Shown here: positions 9,014-18,477 of the stretch, in pieces
Layout of the letters: every line of letters starts with the position of its first letter
Numbering within the stretch: position 1 is the first letter of the stretch
DNA from: Massilia agilis
GTDB lineage: Bacteria; Pseudomonadota; Gammaproteobacteria; Burkholderiales; Burkholderiaceae_D
NCBI RefSeq assembly: GCF_024756255.1
Contig: NZ_JANUHB010000001.1
Span: forward strand, 124,001 to 188,000
Reading direction: 5' to 3'
DNA: 64,000 bases
Made by a program: the position numbers and the translations under genes
The notes under the pieces: generated by a model
The model's database searches: none
Seen by the model: the letters and a program-made list of their open reading frames with translations, nothing else
What the model was told of the DNA's origin: nothing

Positions 9014-11554
9014 CATCGTCAGCCTGGCCAAGTCCACCGGCTTGGTCAGGTGGTAGTCGAACCCGCTGGCGCTGGTGGCGCGGCGGTCGGCGTCCTGGCC
9101 CCATCCGGTGAGTGCAATGAGCAGCGGCTCGCCCAGCGCCGGGTCGTGCTGCATGCGGCGCGCCACCTCATAGCCGTCCATGCCCGGCATCCCCAGGTCC
9201 AGCAGCACGGCGCGCGGCGCAAATGTCTGGGCGCGCGCGAGCGCGGCCGGCCCGTCGTAGGTCACGCCAACGGTCGCGCCCTCTTCCTCGAGCAGCATCG
9301 CCAGCGAGTCGGCAGCGTCGCGATTGTCGTCCACGATCAGCACGCGCAGCCCGGCCAGCGGCGCGTGCTCCTTACCGGCGCCCTCGCCCGTGGCGACCGC
9401 CTCCGGTTTCGCGGCGACTGGCAGGCGCACGGTGAACTCGCTGCCGCGCCCCGGCCCGTCGCTTGCCACTGCCACCGAGCCGCCGTGCATCTCGACCAGG
9501 CTGCGCGCCATGGTCAGCCCGATACCGAGCCCGCCCATGCCGCGTGCGCCTTCACGCTGCACCTGCGCGAACAGCTCGAACACGCGCGGCAGCTGGTCCG
9601 GCGCAATGCCGATGCCGGTATCGCGCACTGCCACCACGACCTGGTCGCCGGCGCGGCACGCGGCCAGCGCGATCGCGCCGCCCGGGTCGGTGTAGCGCGC
9701 CGCGTTGTTGAGCAGGTTGGCGAACGCCTGCACCAGCCGCACCTTGTCCGCCATGAGCGTGACCGGCTCCGGCGGCAACGACACCGCCAGCCGGTGCCGT
9801 CCCTGGTCGATCGCCGGCTGGCTGATCTCGAGCGCGCCGCGCACCACCTCGTCCAGCGTCACCGGCGCCAGCTGCAGTTCCAGCTTGCCGCGCGTGATGC
9901 GCGACACCTCCATCAAATCGTCCACCAGCCGCACGATGTGCTTGACCTGGCGCTCGACCATCCCGATCAGGCGATCCGCCCGGCGCCGCCCGTCCGGGCG
10001 CCCGAGCAGGTGCACGGCGTTGCTGATCGGTGCGAGCGGGTTGCGCAGCTCGTGGGCCAGCGTGGCCAGGAACTCGTCCTTGCGCCGGTCGGCGGCGCGC
10101 AGCGCCCGCTCCGCCTGCACCGCGTCGGTGATGTCGATGGCGATGCCGACCAGTCCCCGATAATCACCACTGCCGCCGTACCAGGGCACCGAGTGCGACT
10201 CGAACCAGCGCCAGTCGCCGGCTGCGCTGCGAAAGCGCATGCGCTGCTGGCACTGTACCTGCTCGCGGATCGCCTTGCCCACGGCCCGGGTGATCGGCGC
10301 CACGTCGTCCGGATGCAGCAGGGCCAGCCAGCCCGTGCCGAGCATCGCCTCGGTATCGCACCCGGTGACGTTGGCGAAGCGCTGGTTCAGGAAGACCGCA
10401 GCGCCATTGGCGTCGAACTGGTAGATCAGCGCCGGCGAGCCGTCGGCCAGCGCGCGGAACCGCTCCTCGCTCGCGCGCAGCGCTGTTTCGGTCTCCTTCT
10501 GCTTGGTGATGTCAAGGATGAATTCGACGCATTTCGACTGCTTGCCGCTGCCCGACAGCCTGGTTGGCGCGAACAGCCCCCACCAGCGCGTGCCGTCCTT
10601 GCGCACCATTTGCTTGACGTAGGGCGCGGTGCGGCCCGTCTCCTGGAGCTCAGCCGCGGCGGCGCGCGTGACGGCGCAAAACTCGGCGGGCGTGAGCGTG
10701 GCCCAGTTCACCGCCTGCACCAGTTCCTGCTCGCTGTAGCCGCTCATCCGCTGGAAGCCACGGTTGGCCGCCAGTACCTTGCCATCGAGCCGGAAGAACA
10801 GCACCCCGACCGTATCGATGCCCATGGCCGCCGCCAGCAGCGCGTGCTGCTCGCGCGCGTCGCGCCCGGCCTGGCTGATCTGTTCGCCCTGCTCGCGCAG
10901 CAGCGCGTTGCTGCGCCCCAGTTCGCGCGTGCGCTCGGCGGCCTGGCGTTCCACCGCGACGCGCGCCGTGTCGGCCTGGTCGCGCGCCGTGACCAGCTGG
11001 TGCGCCGCCGAGGCGAAGCTGGCAACGCTTTGCAGCAGGCGCGCGTCTTCCGGGTCGAAGTGCCGGTCCGGCGAATGCGCGATCGCCCATACCGTGCCGA
11101 CCACCTGGCTGCCGGCCGTCCACGGCGCCAGCAGCGTCTCGTGCATGCGCGGCTGCACGCCACGCAGGCGCGGGAAGACCAGCCCGGGGTCGCGGAACAG
11201 CATGACCCCGTTGCGCTCGATGACCACGCCGCACGGGCTGGTGTCACGCGGGATGGTGCCGCCCAGGTTGGGCGAAAACGCACCGGCCACCGCGCGCCAG
11301 CGGAACTGTCCCGCCGCACCATCCGGTTCGAGGATGCTCACGCCAGCCGAGTCGGCGTGGCACAGCGCCAGCACGATCTCGGCCAGCTTGTGCAGCACCC
11401 CGTGCGGGTGCGCCGCCATCTCGCTGCCAAGCGCGGCCAGCGCCTGGCTCTCGGCCCGGTAATCGGGAGCGCGCGCGGGCCGCGCCGACAGTTCGCCGGT
11501 GATCAGCACGTCCTCGAGTCTGGCGACGGATGCGGTCGCCGTTTGTTCAGCCAT
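8993..11554 (-). CDS. Hybrid sensor histidine kinase / response regulator (GAF-PAS-PAS-HisKA-HATPase-REC)
   Basis: Soluble hybrid kinase of 853 residues. Order: GAF domain (about residues 45-185) with a DTSPCGVV core, a coiled-coil stretch, two PAS domains (about 240-480), HisKA with AHELRNPLAPIS (His about 501), HATPase with DTGIGIAPDQL and GMGGLGIGL, then a receiver with VLIVDDNRDAADS and LLDLGMPGMDGYEV (phosphoacceptor Asp about 783). No membrane segments, so it probably senses a cytoplasmic signal through GAF/PAS. The ATG giving MAEQTATAS is chosen; upstream frame is low-complexity leader. The 3' end overlaps capA convergently. Confidence 0.92.
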   Translation of the reverse strand: MAEQTATASVARLEDVLITGELSARPARAPDYRAESQALAALGSEMAAHPHGVLHKLAEIVLALCHADSAGVSILEPDGAAGQFRWRAVAGAFSPNLGGTIPRDTSPCGVVIERNGVMLFRDPGLVFPRLRGVQPRMHETLLAPWTAGSQVVGTVWAIAHSPDRHFDPEDARLLQSVASFASAAHQLVTARDQADTARVAVERQAAERTRELGRSNALLREQGEQISQAGRDAREQHALLAAAMGIDTVGVLFFRLDGKVLAANRGFQRMSGYSEQELVQAVNWATLTPAEFCAVTRAAAAELQETGRTAPYVKQMVRKDGTRWWGLFAPTRLSGSGKQSKCVEFILDITKQKETETALRASEERFRALADGSPALIYQFDANGAAVFLNQRFANVTGCDTEAMLGTGWLALLHPDDVAPITRAVGKAIREQVQCQQRMRFRSAAGDWRWFESHSVPWYGGSGDYRGLVGIAIDITDAVQAERALRAADRRKDEFLATLAHELRNPLAPISNAVHLLGRPDGRRRADRLIGMVERQVKHIVRLVDDLMEVSRITRGKLELQLAPVTLDEVVRGALEISQPAIDQGRHRLAVSLPPEPVTLMADKVRLVQAFANLLNNAARYTDPGGAIALAACRAGDQVVVAVRDTGIGIAPDQLPRVFELFAQVQREGARGMGGLGIGLTMARSLVEMHGGSVAVASDGPGRGSEFTVRLPVAAKPEAVATGEGAGKEHAPLAGLRVLIVDDNRDAADSLAMLLEEEGATVGVTYDGPAALARAQTFAPRAVLLDLGMPGMDGYEVARRMQHDPALGEPLLIALTGWGQDADRRATSASGFDYHLTKPVDLARLTMLLRERG

Positions 11555-11735
11555 GCGCTGGGTAACCGATTGCGTTTTGGGAAATAACCAGTAAGACAAG
11601 CGCCCCGCGCGTCGGTTCAGCCGATTTTTGGAACTTTCCCGGCAAAATGCCGACAGCACGATAGCCTGCTGTCCTACTGACGGCACGCGCGCCGGGGGCT
11701 AGCATGGTGTCTTCGACGCTCAACGGAGATGCAAA

Positions 11736-12314
11736 ATGTTTTCTCTGAACAAGCTTAGCCCGACCATCACCGACATGATCCGTTTCGATCACTCGCACGT
11801 GATGGTGACCTTCCACCAGTACACCCGGGACAAGCCGGCACGGGTCAAGAAGGCGCTCGCCGAGACCATCTGCGACGCGGTGGACATCCACGCCCGGCTG
11901 GAAGAGGAACTCTTCTACCCGGTCATGCGCGGCATTACCAGCGACGAGCACGTGATCGCCAAGAGCCCGTCCGAGCACGACCAGATGCGCAACGTCATCG
12001 CCCTGCTGCGCAACACCGAGGCAGACGATCCCGACCACGACCGCCTGATGTTCGAGCTGATGCGACTGGTGATCCACCACGTGGCCGACGAGGAAACCGT
12101 GCTGCTGCCGCAGGCCGAGGAGCATCTTGGCCAGGAGCGCCTGTCCGAGCTGGGCGCGCAGATGACGCGCCGGCGGCTCGAGCTGGTTACGCCCAAGGCC
12201 GGAAAAATCGCCGCCAACACCGTGCTCGGCTTTGCCGGCAGCACCGCAGCCATCGCGCTGGGCGTGGCCGGCACGCTGTTCGCGGTCAAGAAGTTCGGCC
12301 AAAAGCACGCCTGA
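11736..12314 (+). CDS. Hemerythrin HHE-domain protein
   Basis: 192-residue protein with a four-helix HHE domain (about residues 10-140) that binds a di-iron site. Candidate ligands are seen in RFDHSHVM, DIHARLEEELFYPV, PSEHDQM and IHHVADEETVLLP. After residue 150 there is a hydrophobic Ala/Gly-rich segment (NTVLGFAGSTAAIALGVAG) that could be a membrane anchor, followed by a basic tail; this is unusual for soluble members. CGGAGA precedes the ATG. Likely an oxygen, NO or iron-stress protein; the sequence does not decide which. Divergent from the histidine kinase. Confidence 0.87.
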   Translation: MFSLNKLSPTITDMIRFDHSHVMVTFHQYTRDKPARVKKALAETICDAVDIHARLEEELFYPVMRGITSDEHVIAKSPSEHDQMRNVIALLRNTEADDPDHDRLMFELMRLVIHHVADEETVLLPQAEEHLGQERLSELGAQMTRRRLELVTPKAGKIAANTVLGFAGSTAAIALGVAGTLFAVKKFGQKHA

Positions 12315-12324
12315 GCGCCTGCCC

Positions 12325-13353
12325 TTACGGCCCGGCCGGGGGCAGCATGCGTGCGATGAAGTCCACCGTGCGTTCCCACGCGCGCTGGGACGCCGCGCGC
12401 GTCGCGTCCGCGCTGCTGCCGATGAAGGCATGACCGACGCCGGGCAGCAGGATCAGCTCGTCGCTGCCGCCGCGCGCGCGGATCACGCGGTCCAGCGTGG
12501 ACGCCTGCGACACCGCGAAGAACGTGTCTTCCATCCCGTGCACGATCAGGAACGGCGGCACGCTCGCGTCCACGTAGTTCACCGGGCTGGCCAGGCGCCG
12601 CTGCGGGTCGCAATTGGCCGTGCCACAGCCAAGGAAGCTGTTTGCCTGCGGCATGGACCGCAGGGCCAGCAAGTCGTAGGCGCCGTACCAGGCGACGGCT
12701 GCGCGCGCGCACGCCGACTCGTCCGACGGTGGCGGCGGCGTCGCCGCGGCGCCGACGGCCGGGTTCGGCCGCACGCCGCTGGCGGGCCGGTCCAGCCCTG
12801 CGGCACCGCATGACACCGCCGCCAGTGCCGCCAGGTGGGCACCCGCCCCCGCGCCCCACACCAGCACCTTGGAGCGGTCGATGCCGTAGCTTCCCGCCTT
12901 GCTGCGCAGCCAGCGCAGCGCATCCTTCACGTCCTGCACCGGCGCCGGAAAGTTCGCCTGCGGCGCCAGCCGGTAGTCGATCGACGCGACCACGTAGCCG
13001 CGCGAGGCGAGCGCCGCCAGTGCCAGCGGCCAGTCGGCAAACGCCCCGTTGGTGCGGCGCGATCCGCCGTGCCAGCCGCCATCGTGCACGAACACCACCA
13101 GCGGCCGCGGTGCGGTGGCCGGGGAACCGGGCGGCAGGTACAAGTCGAGCCTGAGCGGGGCGTAGCCCGGATCGGTGGCATAGACCAGCCCCGGCAGCCC
13201 GGTCACGCCGCGCGGGAAAGCCGGCCGGCCTTGCGGGTAGCGGTCCTGCTCGGCGGCGGTCGCGGCGATTTGCGGCTGGAACGGTTGCGCCTGGACCAGG
13301 CCCGCCACCGCCAGCGCGAGCACGGCGCCAGGCCGCCAAAGATGAGTCGGCAT
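12325..13353 (-). CDS. Exported esterase-fold alpha/beta hydrolase lacking the nucleophile Ser
   Basis: 342-residue protein with a cleavable signal peptide ending about at VQAQP. The fold matches the hormone-sensitive lipase/BD-FAE group: oxyanion motif HDGGWHGG (HGGGW in relatives), IDYRLAPQ, and C-terminal Asp (VHGMEDTFF) and His (PGVGHAF). At the nucleophile elbow, where relatives have GxSAGGH, the sequence reads WGAGAGAH, so the Ser is replaced by Gly. It may be a pseudoenzyme or a binding protein. Convergent with the hemerythrin gene, 10 bases apart. Confidence 0.8.
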   Translation of the reverse strand: MPTHLWRPGAVLALAVAGLVQAQPFQPQIAATAAEQDRYPQGRPAFPRGVTGLPGLVYATDPGYAPLRLDLYLPPGSPATAPRPLVVFVHDGGWHGGSRRTNGAFADWPLALAALASRGYVVASIDYRLAPQANFPAPVQDVKDALRWLRSKAGSYGIDRSKVLVWGAGAGAHLAALAAVSCGAAGLDRPASGVRPNPAVGAAATPPPPSDESACARAAVAWYGAYDLLALRSMPQANSFLGCGTANCDPQRRLASPVNYVDASVPPFLIVHGMEDTFFAVSQASTLDRVIRARGGSDELILLPGVGHAFIGSSADATRAASQRAWERTVDFIARMLPPAGP

Positions 13354-13428
13354 CGCAGCCTCCCTGTGATGGCTGTCGAGCCGATGATAGCCCGGCCGCG
13401 CGGCCGGGCTGCGTCCCGTTCCGCGCGT

Positions 13429-14157
13429 CTACATCCAGCGCAGCACCAGCGGCACCAGCCACGGCGCCAGCAGCGCGGTCAGTGCGCCGTTCAGGCCCAT
13501 GCCCAGGCCGGCAAAGGCACCAGCCTCGGCATTGACCTGGAACGCGCGTGCCGTCCCGATCCCGTGCGCGGCGACGCCCAGCGCAAAGCCGCGCGCCTCC
13601 ATCGACCGGATGCGCAGCGCGTTAAAGAGAAAGCGCCCCGTGATGGCGCCAAACACGCCGGTGACGATTACGACCGCCGCCGTCAGCGCCGGCAGGCCGC
13701 CGAGGCGCTCGGCCACCGCCATGGCAATCGGCGTGGTGGCCGACTTGGGACCAAGGGTGCGCGCCAGCTGCGGGGTGGCCCCCAGCAGGCGCGCGATCAC
13801 CACCGACGACACGATAGCGGTAACGCAGCCGGACAGCAGCGCGCACGAAATCGGGATCAGCGAGCGGCGCATGCGCGGGAACAGCCGCGCCAGCGGCACC
13901 GCCAGCGCCACCGTGGCCGGTCCCAGCAGGAAGTGCACGAACTGGGCGCCCGCGAAATAGCGCTGGTAGGACATGCCGGACCCGGCCAGCACCAGCGCGA
14001 TCAGGGCCACCGCGATGGCGACCGGGTTGGCCAGCGGCGAAAACCTGGCCCGCACGAAAATGGCGTGGGCGACCACGTAGGCGCACAGCGTGAGCGTCAG
14101 GCCCAGCAGCGGCGAGGCCGACAAGTACACCCAGAACGAAGTGATCTCGCTAAACAT
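13429..14157 (-). CDS. lrgB: LrgB/CidB family membrane protein
   Basis: 242-residue integral membrane protein of the LrgB family, partner of the holin-like LrgA. Family signatures include LGPATVALAVPLARLFP, LGPKSATTPIAMAVAE and GVAAHGIGTARAF. These pairs are linked to murein hydrolase control and, in some species, pyruvate or glycolate transport. The start overlaps the end of the upstream lrgA-like gene by 8 bases. Confidence 0.92.
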   Translation of the reverse strand: MFSEITSFWVYLSASPLLGLTLTLCAYVVAHAIFVRARFSPLANPVAIAVALIALVLAGSGMSYQRYFAGAQFVHFLLGPATVALAVPLARLFPRMRRSLIPISCALLSGCVTAIVSSVVIARLLGATPQLARTLGPKSATTPIAMAVAERLGGLPALTAAVVIVTGVFGAITGRFLFNALRIRSMEARGFALGVAAHGIGTARAFQVNAEAGAFAGLGMGLNGALTALLAPWLVPLVLRWM

Positions 14158-14506
14158 CGCCCTGCTCCTTGCCTACTCGGCTCAGGGCCTGCATCACGAA
14201 TGCGGTCACGCCCAGGGTCAGCAGCGTGCTGCCCACCAGCGCGGCCCCGATGGCGAGCCATTGTCCGCGCCCGCTCGCCGCCGCCACCACGATGCCGACG
14301 CCCGCAGGCACGAACAGCAGGGACAGGTGGCGCAGCAGCTCCGAGGCGGTCGGTTCAAGCAGCTCCTGCAGGCGCGGCCACGCCAGCAGCGCCGCAAACA
14401 GCAGCAGCATGCCGATCACCGGACCCGGGATCGGCACCCCGGTGAGGAAGGCGACGCCCTCGCCGAGGCATTGGAAGATGAGGATGATGGCAAAAGCCGC
14501 GATCAT
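14150..14506 (-). CDS. lrgA: LrgA/CidA family holin-like protein
   Basis: 118-residue membrane protein with four predicted helices and the family sequence GVPIPGPVIGMLLLF. Forms a two-gene unit with lrgB. The divergent-type LysR that often controls such pairs (CidR) could be the gene just upstream, but that gene is transcribed in the same direction and also faces hmgA, so its target is open. Confidence 0.9.
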   Translation of the reverse strand: MIAAFAIILIFQCLGEGVAFLTGVPIPGPVIGMLLLFAALLAWPRLQELLEPTASELLRHLSLLFVPAGVGIVVAAASGRGQWLAIGAALVGSTLLTLGVTAFVMQALSRVGKEQGDV

Positions 14507-14578
14507 GCTGGTCCTTCGAAACGCAAATAGTGAGACTGGCGCCTATTGTATAGGTTGGCGAACAAGGCGCTGGCCAGC

Positions 14579-15484
14579 TCATTCGCCAAACACCTCCACC
14601 ACCAATGCCCGCAGCCACTGGTTGCCCGGATCCTGGTTGAAGCGCCGGTGCCAGAACAGATTGGTTTGCAGCTGTGGCAACGCCAGCGGCGGCGTGATCC
14701 AGGTAAGCCCGAACGGCACCGCCGCGCGCTCGGCGAGCTTGAGCGGCACCGTGACCACCAGTTCGCCCGTGCTCACGATGTACGGCACGGCGGTGAAATG
14801 CGGCACGCGAAAGCGCGAATTGCCGCCCACGCCCGCCTGTTCCAGCAACTGGTTGATGCGGTCGTAAGGCGCGTGCGTCGCGTCCACCAGCAAGTGCTCG
14901 GCCGCGACAAAGCGCGCCAGCGTCACCTTGCCGCGCCCGAGCGCATGCCCCTTGCGGAACATGCTCACGTACGGCTGGCGAAACAGCAGCCGCTGGAACA
15001 GCGCCTCCGAGATGCCGTCGAACGGCCCGACCGCCAGGTCCACCCGGCCGGTCTCGAGCTCCTCCTTGAGCGCGATGCTGCCCGCGCGCACGGAACTGAG
15101 CTGCACGCGCGGCGCCAGCGCCCGGCACCGCTCGATCAGCGCGGGCATGAAGTGCACCTCGCCCACGTCCGTCATCGCCAGCACGAAGCGGCGCTCGCTG
15201 GTGGCCGGGTCGAACTGGCTGCGCTGGTTCAGCGCCAGCGCCACCTGCGCCATGGCCGCGCCGACGGGGCCGGCGACCTGCTCCGCGAATGGCGTGGGCT
15301 GCATGCCCTGCGCCGTGCGCACGAACAGTTCGTCGTTGAACACGCGGCGCAGGCGCGCCAGCGCATTGCTCACCGCCGACTGGGTCAGCCCAAGGCGCTT
15401 GGCGGCGGCCGAGATCTGGCGCTCGCGGTACACCTCCTGGAAGACGGCAAGCAGGTTCAGGTCGATATTGTTTGGCTCGATCAT
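14579..15484 (-). CDS. LysR-type transcriptional regulator
   Basis: 301-residue LysR regulator: N-terminal winged helix (NLLAVFQEVYRERQISAAAK, RLGLTQSAVSNALARLR) followed by a substrate-binding domain. The NodD/NahR-like start IEPNNIDLNLL places it in the NahR/SyrM-like branch. It is divergent from homogentisate dioxygenase, with 226 bases between them, making that gene the likely target; lrgAB lies 72 bases downstream on the same strand and could be co-transcribed. Confidence 0.87.
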   Translation of the reverse strand: MIEPNNIDLNLLAVFQEVYRERQISAAAKRLGLTQSAVSNALARLRRVFNDELFVRTAQGMQPTPFAEQVAGPVGAAMAQVALALNQRSQFDPATSERRFVLAMTDVGEVHFMPALIERCRALAPRVQLSSVRAGSIALKEELETGRVDLAVGPFDGISEALFQRLLFRQPYVSMFRKGHALGRGKVTLARFVAAEHLLVDATHAPYDRINQLLEQAGVGGNSRFRVPHFTAVPYIVSTGELVVTVPLKLAERAAVPFGLTWITPPLALPQLQTNLFWHRRFNQDPGNQWLRALVVEVFGE

Positions 15485-15510
15485 AAAGACGGGTCAGTCA
15501 GGCGCTGGCT

Positions 15511-15606
15511 GAACGCGTGGGCGGAAACCCGCCCACCCTACGTGCGCATCGCGTAGGGTGGGCGTTCGGCTGGGCACTGCCCAGCCTCACCCTGCCCACG
15601 CGTCCA
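15511..15606. repeat. REP-like repeat pair, divergent arms
   Basis: Two copies of the GTAGGGTGGGC element in inverted orientation: one reading leftward (15511-15542) and a longer, degenerate one reading rightward (15552-15606). They fill nearly half of the gap between the LysR gene and hmgA, giving a REPIN-like doublet inside a promoter region. Confidence 0.75.
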
Positions 15607-15614
15607 ACGATATT

Positions 15615-15660
15615 TCGCAAATCAATAGTGTACATTTTGCCATTCATGTCGTAAATCAAT
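15615..15660. promoter_or_regulatory. Candidate tandem operator in the LysR-hmgA gap
   Basis: Two direct copies of TCGYAAATCAAT at 15615-15626 and 15649-15660, 34 bases apart start to start, i.e. about three helical turns. This AT-rich block is the only non-repeat DNA of the divergent promoter region and is a plausible binding site for the LysR protein. No footprint evidence; inference from repetition and position. Confidence 0.45.
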
Positions 15661-15710
15661 CCCGTTTGCCGTAGAGTGTCCGCAAATACTCAAATTTGGA
15701 GGAGACCGCC

Positions 15711-17012
15711 ATGACCCAGCCCCAGGACGGCTACCAGTCCGGCTTTGGCAACGAATTTGCCACCGAAGCCCTGCCCGGCGCCCTGCCGCAGCACCGCAAC
15801 TCGCCGCAGCGCGTGGCTTACGGCCTGTACGCCGAGCAAATCTCCGGCACCGCCTTCACCGCCCCACGCGCGCACAACCGCCGCACCTGGATGTACCGCA
15901 TCCGCCCCGGCGCGCTGCACGGCCAGTTCAGCCGCATGCCCAACGGCCGCATGGTCAGCCACTTCGGCCAGGTGCCGGTGCCGCCCAGCCAGATGCGCTG
16001 GTCCCCGCTGCCGATGCCGGACGCGCCCACCGACTTCGTCGAAGGCCTGGTCACCATGGCCGGCAACGGCTCGCCGGAAAGCCAGTCTGGCTGTGCGATC
16101 CACCTGTACGCCGCCAACAAGCCGATGACGGACCGATTCTTTTACTCCGCCGACGGCGAACTGCTGATCGTGCCGCAACTGGGCCGGCTGTCGATTGCCA
16201 CGGAACTTGGCCTGGTCGAGGTCGGGCCGCACGAGATCGCGGTGATCCCGCGTGGCCTGCGCTTCCAGGTAGCGCTGCCCGATGGCCAGGCGCGCGGCTA
16301 CATCTGCGAGAACTTTGGCGCCCTGCTGCGCCTGCCGGACCTGGGCGTCATTGGCAGCAACGGACTGGCCAACCCGCGCGACTTCCTCACGCCGGTGGCA
16401 CGCTACGAGGACCGCGAGGGCGAGTTCGAGCTGGTGGCCAAGTTCTGCGGCAACCTGTGGCGCGCCCCGATCGGGCACTCGCCGCTCGACGTGGTGGCCT
16501 GGCACGGCAACTACGCGCCGTACAAGTACGACCTGCGCCACTTCAACACCATCGGCTCGATCAGCTACGACCACCCGGACCCGTCGATCTTCCTGGTGCT
16601 GCAGGCGCCTTCCGACACGCCGGGCGTGGACACGATCGACTTCGTGATCTTCCCGCCGCGCTGGCTGGCGGGCGAAGACACCTTCCGCCCGCCCTGGTTC
16701 CACCGCAATGTCGCCAGCGAGTTCATGGGCCTGATCCACGGCGAGTACGACGCCAAGGCCGAAGGCTTCGTGCCCGGCGGCGCGAGCCTGCACAACTGCA
16801 TGAGCGGCCACGGCCCCGACGCCGCCACCTTCGACAAGGCCAGCGCGGCCGACACCACGCGCCCGCATAAGGTGGCCGACACGATGGCCTTCATGTTCGA
16901 GACGCGCCACGTGATCCAGCCTACCGAGTACGCGCTGACCTCGCCGCAGCTGCAGCGTGACTACGCGGACTGCTGGGCCGGCATCCGCAAGAATTTCCGC
17001 CTGGAGCCCTAG
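15711..17012 (+). CDS. hmgA: Homogentisate 1,2-dioxygenase
   Basis: Opens the ring of homogentisate to maleylacetoacetate in phenylalanine/tyrosine breakdown. 433 residues, the usual length. The N-terminus [19 protein letters not shown] is the family signature. The iron-ligand region [20 protein letters not shown] followed by [12 protein letters not shown] carries the His/Glu/His set. GGAGGA sits 7 bases before the ATG. No fumarylacetoacetase gene follows, so the rest of the pathway is elsewhere. A perfect GC-rich hairpin (17025-17042) without a T-run lies just after the stop. Confidence 0.97.
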   Translation: MTQPQDGYQSGFGNEFATEALPGALPQHRNSPQRVAYGLYAEQISGTAFTAPRAHNRRTWMYRIRPGALHGQFSRMPNGRMVSHFGQVPVPPSQMRWSPLPMPDAPTDFVEGLVTMAGNGSPESQSGCAIHLYAANKPMTDRFFYSADGELLIVPQLGRLSIATELGLVEVGPHEIAVIPRGLRFQVALPDGQARGYICENFGALLRLPDLGVIGSNGLANPRDFLTPVARYEDREGEFELVAKFCGNLWRAPIGHSPLDVVAWHGNYAPYKYDLRHFNTIGSISYDHPDPSIFLVLQAPSDTPGVDTIDFVIFPPRWLAGEDTFRPPWFHRNVASEFMGLIHGEYDAKAEGFVPGGASLHNCMSGHGPDAATFDKASAADTTRPHKVADTMAFMFETRHVIQPTEYALTSPQLQRDYADCWAGIRKNFRLEP

Positions 17013-17113
17013 CCAGTTGTGTGCCGGGCGGCACGCCGCCCGTGCGATGATGTGCTGCGCGCCATCCCGGCGCAGCGGCCGCCGGCCCGGCAAGCCCGGC
17101 ACCTTGCGGGGCC

Positions 17114-18445
17114 ATGAGCGACGTCCTGATCATCCTCGGCCTGATCGTGCTGAACGGCATGCTTGCGATGGCCGAGCTGGCCATGGTCTCGGCCCGCCGC
17201 CTGCGCCTGGAAAAGCTGTCCGGCGACGGCAGCGTCGGCGCCCGTGCCGCGCTCGAACTGGCGGACAACCCGAGCCGCTACCTGTCCACCATCCAGATCG
17301 GCATCACCCTCATCAGCATCTTCAACGGCGCCTACGGCGAGGCCTCGCTGGCCGCGCGCCTGGGGCCGCGCTTTGCCGCCCTTGGCCTGGCCGACCCGTA
17401 CGCGCACGAGGCGGCGTTGGTGACCGTGGTGGTGGCCATCACCTTTGCCTCGATCCTGTTAGGCGAACTGGTCCCCAAGCGCATCGCGATCCAGTACCCG
17501 GAACAGCTGGCCACGCTGGCCGCGCCGCCACTGCGCGCGCTGTCGGCACTGATGGCGCCGCTGGTCAAGGTGCTGACCGCCGCCACCGACTTCCTTTCGC
17601 ACCTGCTGGGCATCCACCGTCCGCGCGACGAGACGCCGACCGAAGAAGAGATCTCGGGCATGATCCGCGAAGGCAGCCAGGCCGGCGTGCTGGAAAAAAT
17701 GGAGTACGACATCGTCTCGCGCGCACTAAGGCTGGACGACCGCAACCTGAAGGCCTTGATGACGCCGCGCGTGGACCTGCACCTGCTCGACCTTGGCGAC
17801 AGCATCGAGACCAACCTCGCGCGCATCGCCGCCTCGCCGTACAGCCGCTATCCGGTGTACCGGGGCGAGCGCTCGCAGATCCTGGGCGTGGTGCACGCGC
17901 GCGACCTGTTCTCGCAGGCGATCCGGGCGCGCGCACTCAGCGCGATCGACCTCGGCGCGGCCGTCAAGCCGCTGTTGTATGTACCCGAATCGGTGAGCGT
18001 GATGGACGCGTTCGAACTGTTCAAGCAGAACCGCGCCGAGCTCGCGCTGATCGTGGACGAGTACGGCGAGATCCAGGGCATGGTCACGCTGGCGGACATG
18101 ATGGGCGCACTGGTGGGCGAGGTGCCGGCGGTGACCGGCATGCCCGAACCGGACGCGGTGCAGCGCGAGGACGGCAGCTGGCTGCTCGACGGCGGCATGT
18201 CGCTGGAACGGTTCCGCGACCTGTTCGCCACCGATGCGCCCTTTCCGGGCGAGGACGAAGCGCACTACCACACGTTGGCCGGCTTCGTGCTCTACCAGCT
18301 CGGCACCATTCCGCGGCCGGGCGAACACTTCGGGTGGGATGACTTCGCGTTCGAGGTGGTCGACATGGACGGCAACCGTATCGACCGCCTGCTGGTCAGG
18401 CGCACCGGGCCGGCACACATGCCGCAGGACGGGCAAACGCGCTAG
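17114..18445 (+). CDS. CNNM/CBS/CorC-HlyC domain membrane protein (hemolysin family)
   Basis: 443-residue protein of the TlyC/CorC/PaeA type. Domains in order: CNNM (DUF21) membrane domain, about residues 1-190 with IQIGITLISIFNGAYGE; a paired CBS domain (LMTPRVDLHLLDL, then LALIVDEYGEIQGMVTLAD), about 210-340; and a C-terminal CorC/HlyC domain (DGGMSLERF onward). Members are linked to Mg2+/Co2+ or polyamine efflux; the old name hemolysin is not evidence of toxicity. Stands alone after hmgA. Confidence 0.9.
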   Translation: MSDVLIILGLIVLNGMLAMAELAMVSARRLRLEKLSGDGSVGARAALELADNPSRYLSTIQIGITLISIFNGAYGEASLAARLGPRFAALGLADPYAHEAALVTVVVAITFASILLGELVPKRIAIQYPEQLATLAAPPLRALSALMAPLVKVLTAATDFLSHLLGIHRPRDETPTEEEISGMIREGSQAGVLEKMEYDIVSRALRLDDRNLKALMTPRVDLHLLDLGDSIETNLARIAASPYSRYPVYRGERSQILGVVHARDLFSQAIRARALSAIDLGAAVKPLLYVPESVSVMDAFELFKQNRAELALIVDEYGEIQGMVTLADMMGALVGEVPAVTGMPEPDAVQREDGSWLLDGGMSLERFRDLFATDAPFPGEDEAHYHTLAGFVLYQLGTIPRPGEHFGWDDFAFEVVDMDGNRIDRLLVRRTGPAHMPQDGQTR

Positions 18446-18477
18446 ACTGTCGCGACTCGACAATTGGAGAACAAACG

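Noticed and set aside
9050..11587. 845-codon open frame opposite the hybrid kinase
   Set aside because: The translation is Arg/His/Gln-rich without domains, and the kinase frame carries every expected motif.
15696..15713. Upstream TTG start for hmgA, five codons earlier
   Set aside because: The TTG sits inside the GGAGGA ribosome site of the ATG at 15711, and the family N-terminus fits the ATG.
17025..17042. Hairpin after hmgA as a terminator
   Set aside because: A perfect stem, but the loop is only two bases and no T-run follows.
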